DNA of 64,000 bases from Parvibacter caecicola. GTDB lineage: Bacteria > Actinomycetota > Coriobacteriia > Coriobacteriales > Eggerthellaceae. Of the stretch, positions 33,031 through 41,963 are shown in pieces. Numbering within the stretch: position 1 is the stretch's first letter; every line of letters begins with the position of its first letter. Both the position numbers and the translations under genes were made by a program. The stretch is taken from the NCBI RefSeq assembly GCF_003725335.1, contig NZ_QIBY01000004.1, positions 1 through 64,000 of the forward strand, written 5' to 3'. Below the pieces are notes generated by a model. It was not told the origin of the DNA. It saw only the letters and a program-made list of their open reading frames with translations, and ran no database searches.

Positions 33031-35613
33031 CTACTCCGCCGCACCGCCGCCGGAAAGGACGCCGGCCGGAGCGCGGCCGGGGGCGCCGGCGTGGCCCAAG
33101 TCGAAATTGGTGAGCAGCAGCTCGGCGTCGCGGGCGATGGAGTCGCGCTTGCGGGGCGCCGGAATGGAACCGGTACCCGCCGTGAACACCAACTCGTCGC
33201 CGGCTTCGTTAAGCTGCACGTCCACCACGCTGCCGCTGGTCCAGCGGCCCTCCAGAATCTGCTCGGAGAGCGGGTCTTCCAGCAGCCGCTGGATGGCGCG
33301 GCGCAGCGGACGGGCGCCGAAGGTGGTGTCGGTGCCCTCCTTCGCGATGAAGCGGCGCGCCTCGTCGGAGAGGTTGATGGTCATGTTCAGCTCGATCATG
33401 CGGTCGCGCAGCTCCGCCACCATCAGCTCCACAATCTGGCCGATCTCTTCCTCGGTAAGGCTCTTGAACACGATGATCTCGTCGATGCGGTTCAAAAACT
33501 CCGGCCGGAACAGCTTCTTCATCTCCGCCATCACGCGGGACTTGATCTCTTTGTCTGACAGGCCCCCCTGCGAATCGGCCGAGAAACCCAGCGGGGTGCT
33601 CTGAGCGATGTCGCGGGCGCCCACGTTGGAGGTCATGATGATCACGGTGTTGCGGAAGTCCACCGTGCGCCCTTGGGCGTCGGTGAGGCGGCCTTCTTCC
33701 AAAATCTGCAGCAGGATGTTGAACACGTCCGGGTGCGCTTTTTCGATCTCGTCGAACAGCACCACCGAGTAGGGGCGCTGGCGCACCGCCTTGGTCAGCT
33801 GGCCGCCCTCGTCGTAGCCCACGTAGCCGGGAGGCGAGCCCACCAGGCGGCTCACCGTATGCTTTTCCATGTACTCGGACATGTCGAAGGAGATCAGTGC
33901 GTCTTCGGAATTGAACAGGAACTCCGCCAGCGCCTTGGACAGCTCGGTTTTGCCCACGCCGGAGGGGCCCAGGAAGATGAACGAACCGGCAGGGCGCTTC
34001 GGGTCTTTCAAACCGGAACGGGAGCGGCGGATGGCCTTGGAAAGGGCGGTGACCGCTTCTTCCTGCCCCACGATGCGCTCGTGCAGCACCCCTTCCATGC
34101 GCAGCAGCTTCTCGGTTTCGGCCTCGGTGAGGTTGGAAACCGGCACGCCGGTGGTCATGGACACGATGTCAGCGATGTCCTCCATCGTCACCGCTTGCAC
34201 CGCTTTAGAGGTGTCGGCCTCCCATTGCTTCTCGGCATCTTCCCGCTTGTTGCGCAGGTCAGTTTCCTTGTCGCGCAGCTCAGCCGCCTTCTCGAAGTCC
34301 TGGTCGGCGATGGCGGCGTCCTTCTCCTGGCGCAGATGGCGCAGCTGCTCGTCCAAATCCCGCAGCTCTTTTGGCAGGGTCATGTTGCGGATGCGCATGC
34401 GGGCGCCCGCCTCGTCCAGCACGTCGATGGCCTTGTCGGGCAGGAAGCGATCTTGGATGTAGCGGTCGGACAGCGTGACAGCGGCCCGCAGGGCGTCGTC
34501 GGTGAAGTGCACCTGGTGGTGCGCCTCGTACTTGTCCCGCAGCCCTTCCATGATGCGCACCGCCTGCTCCTCGTTGGGCTCGCTCACCGTGAGCGGCTGG
34601 AAGCGGCGCTCCAGAGCGGAGTCCTTCTCCAAGTGCTTGCGGTACTCTTCAGAGGTGGTGGCGCCGATGATCTGAATCTCGCCGCGGGACAGCGGCGGCT
34701 TCAGGATGGCGGCGGCGTCGATAGAGCCCTCGGCGGAACCGGCGCCGATGATGGTGTGGATCTCGTCGATGAACAGCAGCACATCGCCCTTCTCCATCAC
34801 CTCGTTGATCACCTTCTTCAGGCGCTCCTCGAACTCGCCGCGGTACTTCGAGCCGGCCACCAGGGCGGAAACGTCCAGCGTGATCAGGCGCTTGTTGCGC
34901 AGCAAATCCGGCACTTGGTTGGCCACGATCAGCTGAGCCAGCCCCTCGGCGATGGCGGTTTTGCCCACGCCCGGCTCGCCCAGGATGAGGGGATTGTTCT
35001 TCTGACGGCGGGAGAGGATCTGCATCACCCGCTCAATTTCGGCGGCGCGGCCGATCACCGGGTCAAGCTGGCCGTCGCGGGCCTTCTGGGTGAGGTCGGT
35101 GCCGAACTCTTTGAGCATGCTGGAATCGGGGCCGGATGCGGGGTCGAAACCGGAGCGGCCGGCGTACACGGGGCTTTGGCCCACCAAATCGTTCAGGGCA
35201 GAGCGCACGTCGTCGCCGCTGGCCCCCAGCCGCTGCAGCACCTCAAGGGCGGTGCCCTCCCCTTCCCGCACGATGCCCAGCAGCAGGTGCTCGGTGGAGA
35301 TGTAGGACTGCCCCATCTGCATGGCCTCGCGCAGCGAGTTCTCCAGCACCCGCTTCACCCGCGGGGTGAAGGAAAGGTGGCCGGACACGTCGGTATCTTG
35401 GTCGATGGTGACCACCTGGCGGATGGTTTGCACCACGCCGTCGTAGGTGACGCTCAAACGATCCAGCGCCTGGGCCGCCAGGCCGTCCTTCTCCTGGATA
35501 AGGCCGAGCAGGATGTGCTCGGTGCCCACGTAGGGCTGATGCAGCCCGCGCGCTTCATCCTGAGCCAGGACAAGCACCTTACGGGCCTTGTCCGTGAATT
35601 TCTCGAATGACAT
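33031..35613 (-). CDS. clpC: ClpC-type AAA+ unfoldase
   Basis: The ATPase feeds unfolded proteins to ClpP and counters protein damage. The 860-residue protein has two Clp-N repeats (1-145), AAA domain 1 with GEPGVGKT (212-219), a UVR/M domain (about 418-455) that marks ClpC rather than ClpA or ClpB, and AAA domain 2 with GPSGVGKT (549-556). The true start is the ATG at 35613 (MSFEKFTDKAR). The upstream region carries a CIRCE-like operator (35708-35734), so HrcA control is likely. No ctsR or mcsA gene is adjacent. Confidence 0.96.
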   Translation of the reverse strand: MSFEKFTDKARKVLVLAQDEARGLHQPYVGTEHILLGLIQEKDGLAAQALDRLSVTYDGVVQTIRQVVTIDQDTDVSGHLSFTPRVKRVLENSLREAMQMGQSYISTEHLLLGIVREGEGTALEVLQRLGASGDDVRSALNDLVGQSPVYAGRSGFDPASGPDSSMLKEFGTDLTQKARDGQLDPVIGRAAEIERVMQILSRRQKNNPLILGEPGVGKTAIAEGLAQLIVANQVPDLLRNKRLITLDVSALVAGSKYRGEFEERLKKVINEVMEKGDVLLFIDEIHTIIGAGSAEGSIDAAAILKPPLSRGEIQIIGATTSEEYRKHLEKDSALERRFQPLTVSEPNEEQAVRIMEGLRDKYEAHHQVHFTDDALRAAVTLSDRYIQDRFLPDKAIDVLDEAGARMRIRNMTLPKELRDLDEQLRHLRQEKDAAIADQDFEKAAELRDKETDLRNKREDAEKQWEADTSKAVQAVTMEDIADIVSMTTGVPVSNLTEAETEKLLRMEGVLHERIVGQEEAVTALSKAIRRSRSGLKDPKRPAGSFIFLGPSGVGKTELSKALAEFLFNSEDALISFDMSEYMEKHTVSRLVGSPPGYVGYDEGGQLTKAVRQRPYSVVLFDEIEKAHPDVFNILLQILEEGRLTDAQGRTVDFRNTVIIMTSNVGARDIAQSTPLGFSADSQGGLSDKEIKSRVMAEMKKLFRPEFLNRIDEIIVFKSLTEEEIGQIVELMVAELRDRMIELNMTINLSDEARRFIAKEGTDTTFGARPLRRAIQRLLEDPLSEQILEGRWTSGSVVDVQLNEAGDELVFTAGTGSIPAPRKRDSIARDAELLLTNFDLGHAGAPGRAPAGVLSGGGAAE

Positions 35614-35707
35614 GGTTGCCTCATTTCCCAAATTGGGTGCCCGCGAATGAACACTTTTCTCTCTCAAAAACAGACATGCCGGGCACAGAAATATAATCGA
35701 AGTCAGT

Positions 35708-35734
35708 TTAGCACTCGCGTCAAGCAATTGCTAA
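35708..35734 (-). promoter_or_regulatory. CIRCE-like heat-shock operator upstream of clpC
   Basis: The plus strand reads TTAGCACTC, nine bases, then AATTGCTAA. The CIRCE consensus is TTAGCACTC-N9-GAGTGCTAA, so the left arm is perfect and the right arm differs at two positions. It overlaps a minus-strand -35 candidate TTGACG (35718-35723) and lies about 95 nt upstream of the clpC start. HrcA repression is inferred; hrcA itself is not in the window. Confidence 0.7.
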
Positions 35735-35819
35735 AATCCGCCCGCAGCGCCCCGTAGTTGTGGGCAGGTTGTGGATGGGAGCAGGCGGCGGCGAAGGAGC
35801 GCCCCGTTCCACGAACCCC

Positions 35820-35852
35820 AAACGAAAAGGCCCGCACCGGAAGGTACGGGCC
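35820..35852 (-). terminator. Terminator of lysS
   Basis: GGCCCG (35829-35834) and CGGGCC (35847-35852), extended by inner pairs, form a hairpin. On the minus strand it is followed by TTTTCGTTT. It lies about 28 nt after the lysS stop. Confidence 0.8.
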
Positions 35853-35880
35853 AATTGTCGGAAAGCCGGCAAACAGCCGA

Positions 35881-37881
35881 TTAGTACAGCTTGGCGCCGG
35901 CGGGGATGCGGTCGTCCACCATCAGCAGGTTCAGCTGCTCCTGCTTCTGGCCGTCCTCCCCTTCCACTTCGTTCACGGCGCTGATGATCATGCCGCAGGA
36001 ATCGATGCCCATCATCTTGCGCGGAGGCAAGTTGGTGATGGCGATGAGGGTGCGGCCCACCAGGTCTTCCGGCTCGTAGTAGGCGTGGATGCCGGAGAGG
36101 ATGGTGCGGTCTTGCCCGGTGCCGTCGTCGAGGGTGAACTGCAGCAGCTTCTTGCTCTTGGGCACCGCCGCGCACTCCTTCACCTTCACGGCGCGGAAGT
36201 CGGATTTGCTGAAGGTGTCGAAGTCCACCTCGTCGGCGAACAGGGGCTCGATGACCACCTTCGACAGGTCCACCGCCGGCGCCTTGGGGGCCGGGATGGC
36301 GGACGGGGCCGCAGAAGCCGCGGGGGTTGCCGCCGCGGCGGGCGCAGCCGCCTTACCGCCAGCGGGCGCAGCCGCCTTACCGCCAGCGGGCGCCTCATCC
36401 TTCATGTGGGGGAACAGCAGCACGTCGCGGATGGAGGGGGCGTCGGTGAGCAGCATCACCAAACGGTCGATGCCGATGCCCACGCCGCCGGCCGGGGGCA
36501 TGCCGTACTCCAGCGCGCGGATGTAGTCGGCGTCGTAGCCCATGGCCTCGTCATCGCCCATGTCCTTGGCCTCCACCTGGGCACGGAAGCGCTCCGCCTG
36601 GTCGATCGGGTCGTTCAGCTCAGTGAAGGCGTTGGCATACTCGTGGCCCAGGATGAACAGCTCGAAGCGCTGGGTGAGCTCGGGGTTGTCGGGGTGCTTC
36701 TTGGCCAGGGGCGAAATCTCCAGCGGATGGTCAATCACGAAGGTGGGCTGCACCAGCTTTTCCTCCGCCACCGCTTCGAAAATCTCGGAAATCAGCTTGC
36801 CCTTGCCCCAAGCCGCCTCGGCATGGCCGCCGTTCTTCTCCAGAATGGCCACCAGCTCTTCGCGGCTGCGGGCGAAAGACACCTCTTCGCCGGCGTGCTC
36901 GGAAGCCAGCTCCATCATGGAAGCGCGGCGCCAATTGCCGGAAAGGTCCACGTCGACGCCTTGATAGCTCACCTGCAGGCCGCCACAGGCGTGCTGGGCC
37001 GCCGCCTTGATACAGCCTTCGGTGAGGTCCATCATCGAGTCCAGGTCGCCGAAGGCCTCGTAGGCCTCCATGGTAGTGAACTCGGGGTTGTGGTAGGGGT
37101 CCATGCCCTCGTTGCGGAACTGGCGACCAATCTCGAACACCTTCTCGAAACCGCCCACCAACAGCCGCTTCAGGGGCAGCTCGGTGGCAATGCGCAGGTA
37201 GTAATCGCGGTCGAGCGCGTTGAAGTGGGTGATGAAGGGCTTGGCGTTCGCGCCGCCGATGATGGCGTGCAGAAACGGCGTTTCCACCTCGTAGTAGCCC
37301 TGCTCCTCCATGTAGCGACGGATGGCGGACACAATCTTGAAGCGGCGCTCGAAGGTGGTGCGCACCTCCGGGTTCATCACCAGGTCCACATAGCGCTGGC
37401 GGTAGCGGGTTTCCTTGTCCTGCAGGCCGTGGAACTTCTCCGGCAGCGGGCGCAGGCTCTTGCTCATCAGCTCGAAGGAATCCACCGCCACCGAAAGCTG
37501 GCCGCGCTTGGTGCGCATCATGGTGCCGGTCACGGCAATCCAGTCGCCCACGTCGAGGTCCTTCAGCTCTTCGAAGGCTTCCTCGCCCAGAGCGTTGATG
37601 CGGCAGAACAGCTGGATGTCGTGGCCCGACTCCCGCAGCTCCAGGAAGGCTATCTTGCCCTGCACCCGCTTGGCCATGATGCGGCCGGCGATGGCCACCG
37701 CCTTGTCGGTGGACTCGCCCTCTTCCAGCCCGGCGAACTGCTGGTTCAGCTGTTCCACCGTGTGGCTGCGCTTGAACGAGTGGCCGTAAGGGTCGCGGCC
37801 GGCGGCGATCATCGCCGCGCGCTTGGCCTTGCGCACCTCAATCGGGTCGTCTTCAACAACGGCTTCAATCTCTTCGCTCAT
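35881..37881 (-). CDS. lysS: Lysyl-tRNA synthetase fused to a C-terminal tRNA-binding domain
   Basis: A class II synthetase charging tRNA-Lys. The 666-residue protein has the OB-fold anticodon domain (about 55-160), motif 2 with [15 protein letters not shown] and motif 3 [13 protein letters not shown] ending near residue 500. An Ala/Pro/Gly linker with two APAGGKAA repeats leads to a C-terminal domain of about 110 residues ([26 protein letters not shown]; in parts FSKSDFRAV and [10 protein letters not shown]) resembling the EMAP-II/Trbp111 domain usually found on MetRS. That domain should tighten tRNA binding. The ATG at 37881 has AGGAGGG before it. Standard LysRS is about 500 residues, so the extension is notable. 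Confidence 0.93.
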   Translation of the reverse strand: MSEEIEAVVEDDPIEVRKAKRAAMIAAGRDPYGHSFKRSHTVEQLNQQFAGLEEGESTDKAVAIAGRIMAKRVQGKIAFLELRESGHDIQLFCRINALGEEAFEELKDLDVGDWIAVTGTMMRTKRGQLSVAVDSFELMSKSLRPLPEKFHGLQDKETRYRQRYVDLVMNPEVRTTFERRFKIVSAIRRYMEEQGYYEVETPFLHAIIGGANAKPFITHFNALDRDYYLRIATELPLKRLLVGGFEKVFEIGRQFRNEGMDPYHNPEFTTMEAYEAFGDLDSMMDLTEGCIKAAAQHACGGLQVSYQGVDVDLSGNWRRASMMELASEHAGEEVSFARSREELVAILEKNGGHAEAAWGKGKLISEIFEAVAEEKLVQPTFVIDHPLEISPLAKKHPDNPELTQRFELFILGHEYANAFTELNDPIDQAERFRAQVEAKDMGDDEAMGYDADYIRALEYGMPPAGGVGIGIDRLVMLLTDAPSIRDVLLFPHMKDEAPAGGKAAAPAGGKAAAPAAAATPAASAAPSAIPAPKAPAVDLSKVVIEPLFADEVDFDTFSKSDFRAVKVKECAAVPKSKKLLQFTLDDGTGQDRTILSGIHAYYEPEDLVGRTLIAITNLPPRKMMGIDSCGMIISAVNEVEGEDGQKQEQLNLLMVDDRIPAGAKLY

Positions 37882-37964
37882 GGGCCCTCCTAACGTGTCC
37901 ATGGAGAAACGTAAGAACCTATTTTCCTCAAATTCTTTCAGAGATGCAGGTCCGATAAAAGTAA

Positions 37965-38072
37965 GCGAGAAGGAGCCCGGTGCCCCAGATTGCCCCGCGC
38001 AGAAGGCCAAGCGTACTTCGGTACGCGCCGCGCCTTCTGGAAGGGGCAAGATGGGGTGCCCGGCTCCTTCGC
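37965..38072. repeat. Long imperfect hairpin element D (108 nt)
   Basis: The arms AAGGAGCC..GGTGCCCCA..TTGCCCC..CAGAAGGC and their complements GCCTTCTG..GGGGCAA..TGGGGTGCC..GGCTCCTT close on GCGTACTTCGGTACGC. It lies between greA and lysS, both minus. Its core of more than 20 nt is identical to that of element A. Confidence 0.85.
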
Positions 38073-38083
38073 AGCGCCCGAGC

Positions 38084-38113
38084 GGTTCCGTCGGCCGGAA
38101 GGCCGACGGAACC
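38084..38113. terminator. Perfect 13-bp hairpin just after greA
   Basis: GGTTCCGTCGGCC (38084-38096) and GGCCGACGGAACC (38101-38113) pair around GGAA, 3 nt after the greA stop. No U-tract follows on the minus strand, so it may stabilise the 3' end or cause weak termination together with element D. Confidence 0.6.
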
Positions 38114-38116
38114 AAC

Positions 38117-38587
38117 TTAATGCTCGATCTTGGTAATCGTCATCTCGATGGTGCGACCGGTGGGGCCGGTGGTGGACACCACGTCCCCCTTCTTGTGGCC
38201 CAAAAGCGCAGCGCCCACGGGCGACTCGTTGGAAATGCGGCCGGTGGCCACGTCGCTCTCGGCGGCGCCCACGATGGAGAACACGCGCTCTTTGCCGTTC
38301 ATCTCCACTGTCACCGACGAGCCGATGTTCACCTTGCTGGAACGCTTAGGGGCATTCACCACGGTGGCCTCCGACAGGATGCGGTTGATCTCGGAGATGC
38401 GCGCCTCCATCATGCCCTGCTCATTCTTGGCGTCGTCGTACTCGGAGTTCTCGGAAATATCGCCGAATTCGCGGGCCACGCGGATGCGCTCGCCCACTTC
38501 GGCACGCTTCTCGTTCTCCAGGTAATGGAGCTCTTCTTCCAGCTTCTCCTTACCCTCTTGGGTGAGGATGTAATTGCCGTCAGCCAT
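38117..38587 (-). CDS. greA: Transcription elongation factor GreA
   Basis: Rescues backtracked RNA polymerase by stimulating transcript cleavage through its secondary channel. The 156-residue protein has the N-terminal coiled coil (KEKLEEELHYLENEKR) with the acidic tip ENSEYDDAKNEQG, and the C-terminal FKBP-like domain (VGAALLGHKKGDVV). AGGAGGT lies just before the ATG at 38587. A promoter TTGTAA-N16-TATAAT lies about 115 nt upstream. lysS follows on the same strand after 235 nt containing two hairpins. Confidence 0.96.
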   Translation of the reverse strand: MADGNYILTQEGKEKLEEELHYLENEKRAEVGERIRVAREFGDISENSEYDDAKNEQGMMEARISEINRILSEATVVNAPKRSSKVNIGSSVTVEMNGKERVFSIVGAAESDVATGRISNESPVGAALLGHKKGDVVSTTGPTGRTIEMTITKIEH

Positions 38588-38701
38588 GAGCCGACCTCCT
38601 TCGGTAACGGAGGGCACGGTAATTGCCCCCGGACTGCAACAAAGACGCACCGCCAAACTGATAAGCAGTGCGTCTTCAGGGTTTCTGCGTTGAGCAGAGG
38701 A

Positions 38702-38729
38702 ATTATAACCAGGTAATTGTGTTTTACAA
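38702..38729 (-). promoter_or_regulatory. greA promoter
   Basis: TTGTAA (38724-38729) and a perfect TATAAT (38702-38707) are separated by 16 nt on the minus strand. It starts right after the tatA stop codon. Confidence 0.7.
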
Positions 38730-38733
38730 AGGG

Positions 38734-38988
38734 CTATTCGGCCTTCTTCACTACCTTCTTCTTAACGGTCTTCTTGGGAGCAGGCTCTTCCACCACTTCC
38801 TCCACCACCTCTTCCTCATCGGTGGCCTCTTCGGCGTCCTTCTGGCCCTCGCCCATGCCGTCGCGCAGGTTCTTCACCGTCTTGCCGATGGCGTTGCCCA
38901 GTTTGGGCAGGTTCTTCGGGCCGAAGATCAGCAGGATAACGGCCAGAATGATGAGCAGCTCGGGCACGCCCATTCCCAGAAACTTCAT
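38734..38988 (-). CDS. tatA: Twin-arginine translocase subunit TatA
   Basis: Forms the protein-conducting ring of the Tat exporter. The 84-residue protein has a single membrane helix (PELLIILAVILLIFGPKNLP), the conserved F-G-P hinge, an amphipathic helix (LGNAIGKTVKNLRDGM) and an acidic then lysine-rich tail. AGGAGAAG precedes the ATG at 38988. tatC is not in the window. TatA/TatE/TatB cannot be fully separated by sequence, but the length and FGP hinge favour TatA/E. Confidence 0.92.
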   Translation of the reverse strand: MKFLGMGVPELLIILAVILLIFGPKNLPKLGNAIGKTVKNLRDGMGEGQKDAEEATDEEEVVEEVVEEPAPKKTVKKKVVKKAE

Positions 38989-39118
38989 GTTCTTCTCCTC
39001 GCGTTGGTTTGGTTCGGGCACCACTGCCCTTAAGTCAACTAGCGGGAAAAGATAGCACAACCGCGGGCGCGCGGCGCGCTGCCCTATAAAGATTCCACAG
39101 GGGAAACGGCGGCGGGCG

Positions 39119-40030
39119 CTACCGCCCCACGTCCCAGGCCACGAAGGCCCAGGTGGTAATTTGCGGGTCCTTCAGCCGCAGCCATTCGCCTGCCCCGCCG
39201 TCCTCTCGGGCGCCGTGCAGCTTGGCCGGGGCGCCGGCCTCGTCGCCGGCGGGCACCAGCTGCTCGTCCAACCAGCGCTCCAAGCGAGCAAGGGCCGCCG
39301 CCCGAGCCGATGCCCTCAGCTGGTCCAGCGCCTGCTCCGCCATCTTCCGATAGCGCTCCCGCGCGTCCTCCCGCGAGGAAAAGCGGTCGCGGCGCACGCT
39401 GCGGATGTAGCTCACCTCGGGGCAGAACCCCCCGTCCGCCAGCATGTTGAAGGCGAACAGGTAGTCCCGCGCCACATCTTCCGGCAGCCCCATCACCCGA
39501 AACACCCGGTTGTCCATCCGCGGGGACGAACCGGTGGCCAGCGTCACGCACACCCGGCGCCGGGCAGTGCGGCACAGCTTGTCCAGGGCGGCCTGCAGAT
39601 CGGCCACCGCCATCGAGCGCGAGGCCACGCACACGTCCACCGACTTCTCCCCCACGCCACGGGCCTCCCAATCATCCTCCCAGCTCATCTGCACCGGGCG
39701 TACGGAGGCGATGGCCTTCTCGGCCAAAGTGCGCTCCATCACCCCCAACATGCCGGCGGAAAAATCGGCCGCCACCACTTTATGGCCGACGGCCCCCAGC
39801 GGGATGGACAGCGCCCCAGTGCCGCAGCCCATGTCCAGCACCGTCTCGCCGGGGCGGATGGCCGCCAGGCGCAGGAAGTCCTCCACGTAGGTGCTGGGGG
39901 CATCGGCCACCGTGAAGGTTTTGGAACGCTCATCCCAGTAGGCGGCGTCGTCGCTGCGGCGGCGGGCCGCCTGGAACGCCTTCCAGCGGCCGCTCCAATC
40001 GATGGGGGCAAGGGCGGGGGTTTGGGTCAT
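39119..40030 (-). CDS. SAM-dependent class I methyltransferase
   Basis: The 303-residue protein has the SAM-binding motif I VLDMGCGTGALS (about 63-74), motif II VVAADFS and a later acidic DVCVASRSM stretch. The C-terminal 100 residues are helical, arginine-rich and may bind the substrate. GGAAAGG precedes the ATG at 40030 and TATAAT lies at 40063-40068. The substrate cannot be told; small-molecule or quinone-type methyltransferases share this fold. The gene stands alone. Confidence 0.85.
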   Translation of the reverse strand: MTQTPALAPIDWSGRWKAFQAARRRSDDAAYWDERSKTFTVADAPSTYVEDFLRLAAIRPGETVLDMGCGTGALSIPLGAVGHKVVAADFSAGMLGVMERTLAEKAIASVRPVQMSWEDDWEARGVGEKSVDVCVASRSMAVADLQAALDKLCRTARRRVCVTLATGSSPRMDNRVFRVMGLPEDVARDYLFAFNMLADGGFCPEVSYIRSVRRDRFSSREDARERYRKMAEQALDQLRASARAAALARLERWLDEQLVPAGDEAGAPAKLHGAREDGGAGEWLRLKDPQITTWAFVAWDVGR

Positions 40031-40062
40031 GGGGCAACCTTTCCGTAACGGGCAGTCTCGCT

Positions 40063-40068
40063 ATTATA
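40063..40068 (-). promoter_or_regulatory. -10 box of the methyltransferase gene
   Basis: Perfect TATAAT on the minus strand, 33 nt upstream of the ATG. No clear -35. Confidence 0.4.
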
Positions 40069-40093
40069 CTCGCTCAAGGCAAATGGACGGCCC

Positions 40094-41128
40094 TTATCTG
40101 CACTGGCGCAGACGGTCCTTCATCTCCGGAGAGATACGGCGGCTCTCGATGGCCTTCTGGATGGCCTTGCGGCGGGTCCACTCGTCCAGCAGGGCGCCCG
40201 CCCCCTTCGCCTCGAAATAGGGCATCGTGGCCGCCTGCTGCTTCGCCAGCGCCTCAGCGAAATACCAGGCCCGCATCATGTTCGCATAGTAGACGTCGTC
40301 TTTGCTGGCCGGCTGCTGGCGCGTGCTGGGCATGCAGGCCGCGGCCACCGCCTGAAGAAAGCGCTCCTCGAACAGCTCGTCCAAGAACAGGCGCATCAGC
40401 ACCCCGATGCCGAAACGGATGGTGTAGCACTTCCCCGACGCCAGCCACTCCTGCACCTTCGCAAGCGTCAGGCCGGGCTGCTGCGCCAGCACCTGCACCG
40501 GCAGCTGGTCGCAGGTGGCCCAGTTGTCCACGTGGGGAAGAAAGGCATCGTAGAGCTCAAGCGCGGTGCGGTAGTCTTTTTCCAGCCCGATGGCGAAGGC
40601 GTGCACTTGGTTTTCGTCGTACAGCCGATGCGGCAGCGCCTTGAGGAAGGTCTGCTTGTCGGGGAGCTTCGCCAGCTGCTTGGCAATGCGCCGCAGCGCC
40701 GGGGTGCGCACGCCGGCAATGGTTCGCGAGTCCAAATTGGGCACCAGCTTGGAATGGAATTGCCGGTAAGACGCGTCCACGTTCTGGGCGATGCTTCGGT
40801 TGACGAACTCCAAAGCGCTGTCCTCGCCGAAACCCTCCAGCTCGGCGCCCAGCACCTCCTCGAAGGGGCGCTGGGCCGCCAGCACCAAAAGCCGGTCTTT
40901 CTGGCGGCGGTCCAACTTCTTGAAGCGGGCCTCGGCGCTCATGGCCCGCTCCTTGGTGTAGAAGCGGGCGCAGGCAACCAGCTTAACCGGCCCGTGGGAC
41001 TTCGTGTACTTCGCCCCCGTGCCCGCCTGGTGGGCCGCCACGCGCGCCGCCACATCGGGGCTGTAGCCGGTGTAAAGGCTGCCGTCCCCGCACTCCAGCA
41101 CGTACATGTAATGTTCGAACATACTCAT
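40094..41128 (-). CDS. GIY-YIG nuclease domain fused to DNA alkylation repair (AlkD-like) domain
   Basis: The 344-residue protein starts with a GIY-YIG fold of the YhbQ/UPF0213 type (YMYVLECGDGSLYTGYS at about 7-23, a helix with RVAAHQ, and TKERAMSAEARFKKL). A helical-repeat region (about 115-335) with VRTPALRRIAKQLAK, VDNWATCDQL and RRISPEMK resembles AlkD-type DNA alkylation repair proteins, which remove bulky alkylated bases by glycosylase action. Joining a base-excising domain to a strand-nicking domain would create a one-protein repair unit. The ATG at 41128 (or 41122) fits the fold; the upstream extension is unlikely. Activity of either part is unproven. Confidence 0.85.
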   Translation of the reverse strand: MSMFEHYMYVLECGDGSLYTGYSPDVAARVAAHQAGTGAKYTKSHGPVKLVACARFYTKERAMSAEARFKKLDRRQKDRLLVLAAQRPFEEVLGAELEGFGEDSALEFVNRSIAQNVDASYRQFHSKLVPNLDSRTIAGVRTPALRRIAKQLAKLPDKQTFLKALPHRLYDENQVHAFAIGLEKDYRTALELYDAFLPHVDNWATCDQLPVQVLAQQPGLTLAKVQEWLASGKCYTIRFGIGVLMRLFLDELFEERFLQAVAAACMPSTRQQPASKDDVYYANMMRAWYFAEALAKQQAATMPYFEAKGAGALLDEWTRRKAIQKAIESRRISPEMKDRLRQCR

Positions 41129-41202
41129 GGGCCCAGTATAGGGCTTCCCCACCGGCGCGGTTGGGCGAAAAAGCAGCAGGACGACCGTCTTCACCTCGTC
41201 GG

Positions 41203-41820
41203 CTAATGCAGCGCGTTAACGATAAGCGTGAGAACGAATGCGACGATCAATCCGATTCCCGCGCCGCAAATGAGCTTCGTAAGGTTGGACAGCCACGGAC
41301 TGCGTCGCGAAAGGGCTTCTCCGTCCTCGGGCACCTCTTCCCCATCCATGAACGCGCTGATTTCGCGGTATGTCACGAGATTATGGCTCTTCTTTATCCG
41401 TTCGATCCTCACCGATAGCACAAGCGAGGGAATCCAGAAGGCAACCATGGCGGCTATTCCCGCAAGAGCGCCCGTCGACAAAAACGGTATAGGCGAGGGA
41501 TTCTTCCAGACAGCGTTAAGCCCGACCATGCAGGCAATGCCCATGAGTATGAGCGCAACAGACCCGACCGCCATCCGCTCCATCACCATCGCATCCTTGC
41601 TGACCATCTCTTTCATCGAAACCACGTCTCCTTTCACAAGATCATCTATGGAGACGCCGAATAGGTCGCTGAGCAAAAGAAGGCTTTGAACATCGGGATA
41701 GGTCTTCCCGTTCTCCCAGCTGGACATAGTCTGCCGCGACACGTATATCGCGTGAGCAACGTCTTCCTGGGACAGGCCCAGGCGTTCGCGGTTGGCCTTC
41801 AGTTGTCTTGGCAGCTCCAT
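41203..41820 (-). CDS. XRE-family regulator with C-terminal membrane helices
   Basis: The 205-residue protein has an N-terminal lambda-repressor-type helix-turn-helix (LSQEDVAHAIYVSRQTMSSWE in two parts: LSQEDVAHAI and YVSRQTMSSWE) followed by three hydrophobic segments (about 88-108, 117-137, 181-203). It would be a DNA-binding protein anchored in the membrane, as in several Firmicutes regulators of envelope stress. GGAGGTG precedes the ATG at 41820. It marks the left part of an accessory island and has no obvious operon partner. Confidence 0.82.
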   Translation of the reverse strand: MELPRQLKANRERLGLSQEDVAHAIYVSRQTMSSWENGKTYPDVQSLLLLSDLFGVSIDDLVKGDVVSMKEMVSKDAMVMERMAVGSVALILMGIACMVGLNAVWKNPSPIPFLSTGALAGIAAMVAFWIPSLVLSVRIERIKKSHNLVTYREISAFMDGEEVPEDGEALSRRSPWLSNLTKLICGAGIGLIVAFVLTLIVNALH

Positions 41821-41963
41821 CGGCACCTCCTTTCCGAAGACGAGGTTTGCATTCGGCATTCGAAGATACCACCAAGATGGCTTTACATTGATGTATTGAG
41901 AGCAATTCGAAGCGTCAAAAGGTCTTTACATAAGCCTCTGAACTGGTGATTTCGATTCGAAGT

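Noticed and set aside
29987-33604. A 1205-codon open frame on the plus strand opposite cysS-ispF-ispD
   Set aside because: It is antisense to three well-conserved genes and has the His/Gly/Val-rich composition of a GC-driven shadow frame; no domain is visible.
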